A DNA stretch of 64,000 nt, taken from assembly GCA_023664625.1 (NCBI GenBank), contig JAMPFD010000002.1, positions 1 through 64,000 of the forward strand, written 5' to 3'. Position 1 is the stretch's first letter; every line of letters begins with the position of its first letter. A program made the translations under genes and the position numbers. This document shows positions 1-8,059 of the stretch, in pieces. The notes beneath the pieces are model-generated. The model did not search any database. It saw only the letters and a list, made by a program, of their open reading frames with translations, and was not told where the DNA came from. Origin of the DNA: Bacillota bacterium (GTDB lineage: Bacteria > Bacteroidota > Bacteroidia > Bacteroidales > Bacteroidaceae).

Positions 1-385
1 ATTGACAATATGGCACATCTGTAAGACAAGAATCATTCCATATGAACCGTTCTGAGGCACATAAAAACCAAAAGAAGCAAACCAGAATGAACGTCCGTTA
101 ATTCGATATTGAATGTAATAACTTGAAATTAAATTATTTGCAAATGAAAAGGAATTCAAAAGCCTCCAATCTGCTCCAAACCCTGTCTGGGATTTTTGGG
201 AACACGGTTGGGCAATATTGCCCAACCGTGTTCCCAAAGTCCGCTCTGCGGGAGGGAATGGCGATGCGCCAGGCTATCATGTAATGATGGAAATGTGTCC
301 AAACTTAGTTGAGAACTGTTCCGGTGAATTTACTTTTACCACCGGAAACAAAACACACGGTATAAATTCAAAAAAACGCACGGAC
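1..385. other. Non-coding left flank of the decayed mobile element
   Basis: I see no gene here. The stretch is AT-rich up to about position 170 and then holds the large palindrome at 195-238. The 10-mer AACGTCCGTT at 91-100 recurs in the same orientation at 6429-6438, beyond the right side of the element's cargo genes, and the string TTTTGGGAACA beside the palindrome recurs near 6470. These are the only candidate boundary repeats I found. No tRNA gene, the usual target of such recombinases, is visible at this end. Confidence 0.4.
195..238. repeat. Perfect 44-bp palindrome ahead of the first recombinase
   Basis: Two 22-bp arms meet with no spacer, centred between 216 and 217. The left arm runs from TTTGGGAACACGG to GGGCAAT and the right arm is its exact reverse complement. 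As RNA it would form a very stable hairpin with almost no loop. No T-run follows it on the plus strand, so it is not a standard terminator. It lies about 150 nt before the recombinase start and could be a recombinase or accessory-protein site, an element end, or a barrier to read-through. Confidence 0.85.
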
Positions 386-1749
386 ATGAAAATATCAGTA
401 TATCTCACTTCCTCCGGGAAAGTATGCACCGACAGCAATATGCGTCAGGTATGTTTCCGTGTACGCGAGGGGTCGGCAGACCTGCGGACGCGGTCGGGAC
501 TGTTAGCCAATCCTGATTACTGGGATGCGGACATCCCAGGCTACAAGCGTACTACAAAACTGCCAAAAAGGGAAATAAAGGCACTCTACCAAAAGATTGA
601 GTATATAACCGTGATGATACATGAGCGTTACACCGAGGGCTGTGACGGCTCATGGCTGCGCAATCTTGTGAAGGACTGTCTCGCCGGAGAGGACGAGGTG
701 ACAATGCCAACGGTAGGACATGAGGCACCTGTGCCGGAGGACGAAAAATCATTTGTCGCGCTGTTCCGTGAATACATAGCCCAGTCAAAGGTATGCAAAC
801 AGCGGCTGTCAAGTATCAATGGCACTCAAAAAGATTGAGCGGTTCCAGCTTTACAACAGTGGGATTTTGGGGAAGAAAGGGTTTGCACTTTGTCTCGACA
901 CCCTTACCGCCAACGATATGCAGGATATATGGGACTACATCATGGGGGCACCGCTTTTATGCCATCTACCCCGACTTTTACAGCCAATTCCATTTTCTCC
1001 CCTCAAAAGCCCCCGTTCCTCTTTCCCACAATTTCATGACAAACATATTCCGGCATATACGCTCATTTCTGAACTGGGCTTTGAAACAAGGGCTGACCGC
1101 AAACGAGAGATGGCGCGGTTTTTCAGTCAGGCGCGAAGCCTATGGGACACCCATATATCTTACGCTGGAGGAGCGCGACCGCATACTCTCCACAGATTTG
1201 AGCGGTTTCCCACGGCTTGAACGCCATAGGGATATGTTCATATTCCAATGCCTTGTGTGGTGCAGAGCCGGAGACCTTTACCGCATGACGGCTGACAATA
1301 TCAAGGACGGTTTTCTGGAATACTATCCGCACAAGACTATCGGCAATGATGGCAGACCCTACGGCGCGCCCCTTTGCCGTGTGCCTCTAAATGACAAGGC
1401 GAGAACGCTGCTTGCGAAATATGACGGTATATCCGGCAGGTCACTGTTTCCATGTCTCAATAAGGCATCATACAACGAGGATATAAAGGTTATAACCCTC
1501 ATCGCCGGAGTAATACGGGCGGTTGTGGTTACAGACCCCAAGACAAATGAGGCGGTGAAAAAGCCAATTTACATCGCTGTGAGTTCCCACACCGCACGAA
1601 GGACATTCATTGCCAATCTTTACAGGCTTGTCAAGGACCCGAACCTGATCGCCTCGATGACAGGACATTCGTTGAACAGCAAGGCGTTCAGACGGTACAG
1701 GGCAATCGCCGAGGATATGAAGCATGAACTTGTAAACGTGATAGACTGA
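386..1749 (+). pseudogene. Tyrosine recombinase (integrase) 1, frameshifted
   Basis: This was a site-specific tyrosine recombinase of the kind that moves Bacteroidales integrative elements. The N-terminal Arm-type DNA-binding domain starts at ATG 386 (MKISVYLTSSGK). The catalytic domain shows the expected residues: Arg in WCRAGDLYRM, HxxR in SHTARRTF, His in MTGHS and the nucleophile Tyr in RRYRAI. The reading frame breaks three times. Frame 2 runs to a stop at 838; homology then steps through frame 1 (KYQW, about 810) to frame 0 (ALKKIERFQ, 822-950) and back to frame 1 at a run of five G near 943-949, which continues to 1749. Two single-base losses and one gain explain this. The long downstream open frame (793-1749) lacks the DNA-binding domain. 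A sequencing artefact is possible, but the neighbouring recombinase is broken as well. Confidence 0.85.
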
Positions 1750-1754
1750 GAGCT

Positions 1755-3085
1755 ATGAAAGTAACAGCATACATACGCAACAAGACTACCGCGAAGAATA
1801 ATGTGACCGACAAAGCCACCGTATATTTCCGTGTCCGTGACACCGGATGCGACACCAAGGCGGCGAGTGAGCTGACCATAAATCCCAATCATTGGAGCGC
1901 AGAACTGCAAGGATACAAAAACCGCGTGTCGCTCGTATCGGGACCCAAGCGCAGGGCGTTCAACCGACAGGTGAGGGAGCTTGCCGACCGCATAGCGGAG
2001 GAATATCGCAGGGTCGTTTCGGGTGACTGACTGCAACGTGTCATAGACGAATATCACCATCCGCGTATCCATGACAGTGCCGGAGCTGTGGTTGACACCC
2101 GTCTTACCGAGGTGATCGGCAGATATGTGAGACAGCGCGGCCTTTCACAAAGTGCCACATATACCTTCAACAGCATGTCCCATAAGATAAGGCGGTTTGA
2201 ACGCTATCAGCAGGAAATCATGCACAGGCGTTCTTTTTCCCTCAAAGCCGATACCATGACCGAGCATGACCTACACGACTTCCGGACATTCTGCATGAGC
2301 GAGCATCTGCTCGTGAGCCGATACCCTGTTTTATACAAGGGGATTGGAAAGATGTGTACCCGGCGAAACCACTTTCCGAAAACGGTATGTACGATATACT
2401 GAACCGTCTGAGCGGAGTGCTTAAATGGTGCGACCGCAACGGAATACCAACGCAAAAGTCATTCCAACAGTTTGAAATGCGGACTCCCGTATATGGCACG
2501 CCGTGGTATCTGACGTTGGAGGAGCGAGACAGTATATATTACCTCGACCTGTCAGGAAAGCCGGAACAATTACGGCAGATGCGCGACATCTTCATGTTCC
2601 AATGTCTGATAGGTTGCCGCATGGGTGATATTCCGCGCATGACACGGGCCAACATTGTCAATGGTGTCATAGAGTATATCCCACACAAGACAAAGGACGG
2701 CAATCCCCGGACTGTACGCGTACCGCTCAACGACAAGGCGAGAGCGGTGCTCGAAAGGCACAGCCACCGCAAGAGTTCCCTGCTCCTTTTCTTTGAGGAC
2801 TGGAGATACAACAACGCTATCCGGGAACTGTGCACTCTTGCAGGGATAACGCGCATGGTATCGGTAATCGACACAAAGACGCGCGAGGAGAACAAACGTC
2901 CACTTAACGAGATAGCATCATCGCACCTCGCAAGACGCACATTCATAGGCAACCTGTACAAACAGGTAAAAGACCCCGATCTCATAGCCTCCATGTCGGG
3001 ACATGTGGAGGGAAGGCGGGCTTTTGCAAGATACAGGGCGATAGATGATGAGATGAAGATTGAGCTTGTGAACATGATAAACTGA
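1755..3085 (+). pseudogene. Tyrosine recombinase (integrase) 2, nonsense and frameshift
   Basis: A second recombinase of the same family begins 5 nt after the first ends (ATG 1755, MKVTAYIRNKTTAK), as in elements that carry tandem integrases. The Arm domain is followed by an in-frame TGA at 2028-2030. The core-binding region continues in the same frame to about 2350, then the sequence shifts to another frame that runs to 3085. The catalytic set is still visible: Arg in GCRMGDIPRM, HxxR in SHLARRTF, His in MSGHVE and Tyr in ARYRAI. The two proteins share stretches such as YLTLEERD and the C-terminal ELVN motif, so they are diverged paralogues. With both disrupted, the element probably cannot excise without a helper. 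Confidence 0.85.
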
Positions 3086-3233
3086 CGGTCAGATTGTCAG
3101 AATATATGGTAACATAACTGTAAGATTATATGACTGAAAGACTTTATGTTTACATGAATGTCTCATTTAATGTCTGCATGACTGTATTGCTATATGATGG
3201 CATGATATAATGACTGTCAGATATAATTTCAAC
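3082..3233. repeat. Degenerate 8-bp tandem array (ATGACTGT-like), 19 units
   Basis: Directly after the second recombinase stop codon the DNA can be cut into 19 consecutive octamers without any gap, for example CTGACGGT, CAGATTGT, ATAACTGT, AAGATTAT, ATGACTGA, ATGAATGT, ATGTCTGC, ATGACTGT, ATGATGGC, CAGATATA. Position 1 is A or C in all units and position 3 is G in 15 of 19; position 4 is mostly A and position 6 mostly T. An 8-bp period is incompatible with coding. The array separates the recombinases from the HTH gene. Confidence 0.8.
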
Positions 3234-3342
3234 ATAGTACCTCTTTACAAGCGGAGGACGGTCGGGTTCAAAAAACGCTGTCTGAGCCCCCTGCACCGAT
3301 TGACCGACGGCAACAGACTATCATCAAATTAATCAAAAAAGT

Positions 3343-3693
3343 ATGGATATTTACAGTATGATTGAAGCCGGAGGACGCATAAAGTTTGAAGTCACCGGCG
3401 AAGACCTCTGCAAGTTCGCCGAGGTGCTTATCGAGAAAGCGCAGGAAATGAAAGCGCGAGAGATCGTCCAAATCCCCACCGAGGAGAAATGGCTGACAAA
3501 GAAAGAGGCAGCCGCCATGTGCATGGTGAGCAACACCACGCTGTGGGCATGGAGCAAGTCGGGCTATCTTGTCCCGGCTAAGATGGGACGGCGCACACTC
3601 TACGCGCTCTCCGACATTCAGAAGATTCTTGCGACACGGGGTGATGACTGTGAGGCTCCTTCATGGGGCAAGGGGAAAAGACGTGACGGATGA
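3343..3693 (+). CDS. Excisionase-family helix-turn-helix protein
   Basis: A 116-residue protein with a MerR/excisionase-type winged helix (HTH_17) at about residues 49-95: WLTKKEAAAMCMVSNTTLWA followed by a wing with KMGRRTLYALSDI. Small proteins of this type sit beside tyrosine recombinases in Bacteroidales integrative elements and act as recombination directionality factors or transcription regulators. The first 45 residues are acidic and helical and probably dimerise. The frame is intact, in contrast to the two recombinases before it and the relaxase after it. I infer the link to excision from position and fold; there is no direct evidence for it. Confidence 0.8.
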   Translation: MDIYSMIEAGGRIKFEVTGEDLCKFAEVLIEKAQEMKAREIVQIPTEEKWLTKKEAAAMCMVSNTTLWAWSKSGYLVPAKMGRRTLYALSDIQKILATRGDDCEAPSWGKGKRRDG

Positions 3694-3968
3694 TGAACTG
3701 TCCGGCACTTATACGGAATCCTCCTCGAAGCCGTGAGTGAGGGTGGAGACTGACAGGGCTTGCCCCTTGTTATAGCCCACTATAACTACTCCGCTTCGCT
3801 CCCGTAGTTGTGGGCTCTCCCGAGGGGCTTATGGCTCTGCCCTTGACCCAGTCGAGGCGTTTCACCCCAGACACCCCTGAGAACCCATCGGCAGAGGGTC
3901 CCTCTCCGCCACCTCTCGCTCAGCCCCTTCGTCCGAGAACCCGCGATATTGAAACACTCTTTCCCTTA

Positions 3969-4580
3969 CGGAATATAAAAACAGGAATAAAGTTCAAGCC
4001 CTGCAACGTAGGCACTGCCGAGGCGCACAACTGCCGCGACAGAGCCTACTGCGAGGCTGTTGCCCGAAAGTTCGGGCAGACATACTTCTGGGACGAACAC
4101 CACCACCTCAATGTGACGTAGCGCAGTCCGTCCTGCACAAAGCCTCTGCCGGAGCTGCTTGAAGACCTCAAGGTACTTGTCAAGCAAAAGACCGAGGGAC
4201 ATATGACCGAAATCCGGGAGCTGAACGCATCGCACAACCGTGAATTATCTTCCCTCCAAGTCAGGTTGCAGCACCTCTCCGCCCGATACCGCGAGCTGGA
4301 GAGCAACAACCGCCATATCATAGACAATCTGAAGCGCGAGAAAGACACGCTGCTTGCCCAGATGGAGGCGATGTTGCGGTTGCTCGGAGAGAAACTTGAA
4401 AAGGCAGTCCGCACTCTCATTCAGTTCGCAAGGGTGTTGGCTTACAAAACTTTCACACGCGAGCATAAGGAGGCGATTGTGTCATGGCTCGCACTCGACC
4501 GTGACGACCCGAAATCAAACGCCCATTTTGTCAAGATATTCGCACGACCGTTTCTGACCGACAAGGAATTTGACAAATGA
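3969..4580 (+). pseudogene. MobV-type relaxase remnant
   Basis: One frame, interrupted by TAG at 4119-4121, encodes the two ends of a mobilisation relaxase. The N-terminal piece (NIKTGIKFKPCNVGTAEAHN and on) contains an HN-x-R motif (AEAHNCRD), the motif I of MobV/Pre proteins, and then WDEHHHLN, which fits motif II. The C-terminal piece after the stop is a long coiled coil (RELESNNRHIIDNLKREKD) ending in a basic-acidic tail, typical of the relaxase C-terminus. The metal-binding HxDE motif III and the rest of the catalytic core are missing, so there is an internal deletion as well as the stop. No start codon is obvious at the N-terminal side. The match rests on recalled family features. Confidence 0.6.
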
Positions 4581-4770
4581 AGCAAGGAGTTAGACCGTCT
4601 GATCTCCAATTTCCCTTCTGCTCTGGAGGAAATAAATCATACGCAGAGCAGAGGTTTTAGACGCTGAACTTAGATTCTTCCTTTTAACTGATTAGCCAAA
4701 GACCTTTTCAATACCGTAGGTAACACTATCACATACGACAATTCACGCCGGTTATTTCCTAAAAACTGTA

Positions 4771-5367
4771 TTAGTCGATAATCTTCTTGTAAATATATGT
4801 CAAATAGTTTACATCTTCAGGATCCCAATCTTCATTATTGAACTGTGATACAAGAGTGAAACCATTTCGGCTATAATAATCGTGATTACATGACGAGTCG
4901 GTCCAAAGATAGATATTCTTATAGCCGTCAGCCTTGGCTTGTTTCATCAATCCGGCAAGTAAAATTTTACCACACCCTTTAACTGACGAAATGAAGAATG
5001 ATAAGTACAAATCTTCATCGGCTTTCATGTATTTGTAAACTTTTGGTGAGGTATGTCCAAAATATGCTTTAACTGTCAACGCCTCTTTTTGCTGAGACTC
5101 GTTTAGTGTTGGCATATTGGCTTCAAGCCATTCGTTATATCCATTTTTTTGATGGATATTTCCGGCAAGAATAACGCCTACCAACTTACCGTCATCTACT
5201 ATTTTCCAAGCATATTTCTCGCCAAACCACCCATAACGGATGATATATTCACACATCAACAGTCCAAAATCCCTACCGCCATTTTTTGCATGATCTATGC
5301 CCCAGACAGGGTAAGCCAATTCTGCCGCTTCTTTTATATCGGATTCAGTAAATTTTAATAATTCCAT
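4771..5367 (-). CDS. GNAT-family N-acetyltransferase
   Basis: A 198-residue protein of the GCN5-related acetyltransferase fold. The pyrophosphate-binding part is FFISSVKGCGKILLAGLMKQ (about residues 125-145), followed by the helix and a YYSRNGF segment common near the end of the domain. It would transfer an acetyl group from acetyl-CoA to an amine; the substrate cannot be read from the sequence. It is AT-rich compared with the arginine block and lies, with the next gene, inside the remains of a mobile element, so it looks like imported cargo. Antibiotic or peptide acetylation is possible but unproven. The two GNAT genes are co-oriented, 46 nt apart, and probably form one transcript. Confidence 0.8.
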   Translation of the reverse strand: MELLKFTESDIKEAAELAYPVWGIDHAKNGGRDFGLLMCEYIIRYGWFGEKYAWKIVDDGKLVGVILAGNIHQKNGYNEWLEANMPTLNESQQKEALTVKAYFGHTSPKVYKYMKADEDLYLSFFISSVKGCGKILLAGLMKQAKADGYKNIYLWTDSSCNHDYYSRNGFTLVSQFNNEDWDPEDVNYLTYIYKKIID

Positions 5368-5413
5368 ATCTGATTATTATCTTTGATTGAAATCCCAGTT
5401 ATATAACCAAATC

Positions 5414-5983
5414 TCATCGTATAATCCACTCCTTTTGGATTTGCAGATGTTTTAGTGTGTGTCCTAAGAAAACTTGTTCCCCGACACATTTGAACCCTAT
5501 TCTTCTATATAGTTTCTCTGCATTTGGATTTTCGTCGTCAACTGACAGTCCGACAACTTTATGTCCTGAAGAGAACGCTTTGTCGCACATCGCAGTTAAC
5601 AGTTTGCAGCCAATACCACAACCTCTGAATTGAGGTAAAATGCCTATGGCGTCAAGATAAAACTCTCCTTCGCCTGTTTCAGCTCCGGATGCTTTAATTT
5701 CTGAATGATATTTGTTTATAACTGAAAAGGTTTTTTCTTTAAGTTGCTTAAGGCTGCCACCATCATATCCGATTATGGCTCCTGCCGGAATATTATCAAT
5801 CGAAGCAATCAATGCGTTATGATAACTGAATTGAGTGCCGTCTGTCCTGATTATCTCATCCATTACAACCGGATAATCAGAGCCACAATATTTTATAGCC
5901 AAATCCTTACCGATCGCCATGACGATTGCTTCCGCTATCGTACCAGCATCTTCGGCAACAGCATCTCTTATCGTAATATTCAT
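5414..5983 (-). CDS. GNAT-family N-acetyltransferase
   Basis: A second acetyltransferase, 189 residues from ATG 5983 (MNITIRDAVAED). An upstream ATG at 6037 would add 18 residues but would lie inside the probable -7 promoter box, so I prefer the inner start. The acetyl-CoA loop is clear: IGILPQFRGCGIGCKLL (R-G-x-G-I-G), then SVDDENPNAEKLYRRIGFKC, the usual strand-helix after it. This layout resembles small-molecule or peptide N-acetyltransferases. It is not closely similar to its neighbour, so the pair is probably not a recent duplication. Substrate unknown. Confidence 0.82.
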   Translation of the reverse strand: MNITIRDAVAEDAGTIAEAIVMAIGKDLAIKYCGSDYPVVMDEIIRTDGTQFSYHNALIASIDNIPAGAIIGYDGGSLKQLKEKTFSVINKYHSEIKASGAETGEGEFYLDAIGILPQFRGCGIGCKLLTAMCDKAFSSGHKVVGLSVDDENPNAEKLYRRIGFKCVGEQVFLGHTLKHLQIQKEWIIR

Positions 5984-5998
5984 ACATATATATATAGC

Positions 5999-6042
5999 AT
6001 TGCCACAAGTGGCAATAAGGTTTATTCTGTACCGCAAAGTTA
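5999..6042 (-). promoter_or_regulatory. Promoter and leader palindrome of the GNAT pair
   Basis: On the minus strand TAACTTTG (6035-6042) fits the Bacteroidetes -7 box TAnnTTTG; the -33 element is weak. Between it and the start codon lies a perfect inverted repeat, ATTGCCAC-AA-GTGGCAAT (5999-6016). It sits where an operator or a 5' leader hairpin would act on the two acetyltransferase genes. Confidence 0.5.
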
Positions 6043-6785
6043 CAAAAAAAATCTGACATCTCAGCGTATTAGCCTATATTTCAGAGATATTAAATCTTAT
6101 TGTGACTATATGAATTATCCGATTGTAACTGCAAGATGTGTTTTTGTCGGACACTCACCCTCCGAAAACACCCTTGCAAGGGGAAATCCACCGGCCCGAA
6201 AATATTTGGAGACAGTTATTCGTTTTTCCGAAAAAGGCGATGGATTAACAAAATAAATTTGTAATTTTACGATGAATTAAAGACAGTTTGCAACGGTATT
6301 GTTCTTTCGCATACGTTCACAATCGGCAACGCTGTAATTCCAGATGCAAGACAATGGCTAATTTTTGGTTGAAGTAGTGATGACTTCCGTACAATCGTTA
6401 TCTAACCGACTTTAAGCAACGGCAAACTAACGTCCGTTGACTGACAAGGCTAATCATGGGAACATTTTGGGAACAATCTCCCAAAAGTCTCAATCTTATA
6501 ACGTGGCTTTCAGGATGATACGATTTTACCATGTGCCCCGTTCCAACATACATAAGACTTGTCTGCTCTTTCAAAACGGAAACGAAAAACAATCCCATGC
6601 AATCATAAACATCCTGATTTGCAGATAATTAGAAGAAAAGCCGCAAATAATAAGACAAAAGGTTACCTTTCACAGGAAAAAAAGTTACCTTTCGCAACTA
6701 CAGGATGAAAGAAACGGAAATAAAGCAAAATGATATACATACAGAATACAGGACCGATATGCTTTCATCTATGTTGGACAGAGAA
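6043..6785. other. Intergenic region at the right edge of the element
   Basis: No gene is supported over about 740 bases between the GNAT promoter and the terminator of the arginine block. It holds the second copy of AACGTCCGTT (6429-6438), a short inverted repeat TTTTGGGA/TCCCAAAA near 6470-6490 that resembles the sequence around the 195-238 palindrome, and one GGTTACC array at 6657-6697. The element's right end probably lies between 6.26 and 6.5 kb. Confidence 0.4.
6657..6697. repeat. GGTTACC 22-bp-phased repeat, copy A (2 units)
   Basis: AAAAGGTTACCTTTCAC is followed by AAAAAGTTACCTTTCGC. The two 7-bp cores begin at 6661 and 6683, exactly 22 bp apart. The same element occurs at 19.95, 52.23 and 59.64 kb, always between genes. 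Confidence 0.8.
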
Positions 6786-6836
6786 GTAAAAAACACATTT
6801 CCCACGCTTCACAGAAAATGCAAAACGTGGGAAATG
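6786..6836 (-). terminator. Terminator of the arginine/proline block
   Basis: An 11-bp perfect inverted repeat, CATTTCCCACG (6796-6806) and CGTGGGAAATG (6826-6836), with a 19-nt loop. Read on the minus strand it is followed by TGTTTTTTAC. It lies about 90 nt after the argF' stop and fits a rho-independent terminator for the leftward block. Confidence 0.75.
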
Positions 6837-6928
6837 AGCTAAACAAGCAGCATCTTTTCAGCGTACTGCGAAAGTTATCATGAAAAGAATCTTCATGGCG
6901 GGACTCAAAGAAAAGCCCATTGTTACTA

Positions 6929-7963
6929 TCATAAAGACTCAAGCATACGCTTGATTACGACGGAGCAGGATATTTCGCGGTTTGCCGCCTCAGGAATAAC
7001 AAGAGAGTTGGCAGACTCTATGACATCGTCAGTGACTATCAGTCCGCGACGCACAGGCAGACAATGCAGGAACTTACCATTGTTTGTCCACGACATGTGC
7101 TCCGTGTCAACAGTCCACGCCATATCCTTAGAAAGAATCTTACCGTAGTCTGCCGGCACGGTCACTCCCGGACAGGACCAGTTTTTCGCGTATATGAAGT
7201 CCGCCCCCTCGAATGCCTTGCGCTGGTCATATTCCACCGTGGCACGGCGCACCTCTCCTGTAGCAGGATTGGTATATTCCAGGAATTTGGGGTCAAGTTC
7301 ATATCCGTGAGGGTGAGTGACCACGAGATCAACATCCGGCGCGGCAAGCATCCACTGTGCATAAGAGTTCGGCACAGCCTGCGGCAAGGCACGGCAGTGG
7401 GGTGCCCAGGTTAGTACAGCCTTCATTTTCTTATGATTGAAGTTAAAATTGTCAATACAGTGTCCGTTATCCTTAGCCCATGATTCCTCCATTGTTATCA
7501 AGTCAGCAAAAGCCTGAAGCGGATGAACTGTTGCCGTCTCCATGGCAAACACGGGTTTTCCGCTATACTTAAGGAACTGGTTAAGAACCGTTTCTGCATA
7601 GTCATACTCACGGTTGGAGAGTCCAGCGAAGGAGCGTACGCCAATCATGTCACAATAGCACGCCATGACAGGAATAGCTTCCAGCAGGTGTTCAGCCTTA
7701 TCACCGTCCATGATAACCCCGCGCTCCGTCTCCAGCTTCCATGCTCCGGCGTTGACATCCAGTACAATGACATTCATGCCAAGGTTCATCGCCGCCTTCT
7801 GTGTTGACAAGCGTGTACGCAGTGAGTTATTGAAGAATATCATCATCAGGGTCTTGTTCTTGCCAAGATGCTGATACTTAAAACGGTCATTTTTAATTTC
7901 AAATGCCTCCTGCATAGCCTTCTGAAGGTCGCCGAGGTCTTGCGGATTTACGAAACTTCTCAT
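6929..7963 (-). CDS. argF': N-acylornithine carbamoyltransferase ArgF' (probably succinyl type)
   Basis: Transfers a carbamoyl group to an N-acylated ornithine in the Bacteroidetes version of arginine synthesis. At 344 residues it has the family length. The carbamoyl-phosphate loop is S47-L-R49-T50 (NNSLRTRLS), and the HCLP motif is at about residues 300-303 (FLHCLPVRRG). The residue known to set acyl specificity is Glu92 in the Xanthomonas acetyl enzyme and Pro90 in the Bacteroides fragilis succinyl enzyme; here it is Ala90, in MDGDKAEHLLEA. From memory, small residues at this site favour succinylornithine, so I lean to the succinyl type. It is the last gene of the leftward arginine/proline block, 97 nt after proA, with a terminator behind it. 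Confidence 0.92.
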   Translation of the reverse strand: MRSFVNPQDLGDLQKAMQEAFEIKNDRFKYQHLGKNKTLMMIFFNNSLRTRLSTQKAAMNLGMNVIVLDVNAGAWKLETERGVIMDGDKAEHLLEAIPVMACYCDMIGVRSFAGLSNREYDYAETVLNQFLKYSGKPVFAMETATVHPLQAFADLITMEESWAKDNGHCIDNFNFNHKKMKAVLTWAPHCRALPQAVPNSYAQWMLAAPDVDLVVTHPHGYELDPKFLEYTNPATGEVRRATVEYDQRKAFEGADFIYAKNWSCPGVTVPADYGKILSKDMAWTVDTEHMSWTNNGKFLHCLPVRRGLIVTDDVIESANSLVIPEAANREISCSVVIKRMLESL

Positions 7964-8059
7964 ATTAGAATAAGTATGTTAGTCGGTCAACAGCGTCAAC
8001 CGGCATAATTTTCAGACTTTCTCATGCCGGCATCTGAATTTCCGGCAACAGCTCCATGG

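Noticed and set aside
3082..3233. Plasmid-type iteron origin
   Set aside because: The 8-bp pitch is shorter than normal iterons and no Rep protein is present; I report it as an unexplained array instead.
4771..5983. Aminoglycoside-resistance acetyltransferases
   Set aside because: Both are GNAT proteins, but neither shows features that tie it to a known AAC family, so I leave the substrate open.
1..6500. Insertion sequence with DDE transposase
   Set aside because: No DDE transposase or terminal inverted repeats with target duplication were seen; the mobility genes are tyrosine recombinases and a relaxase.
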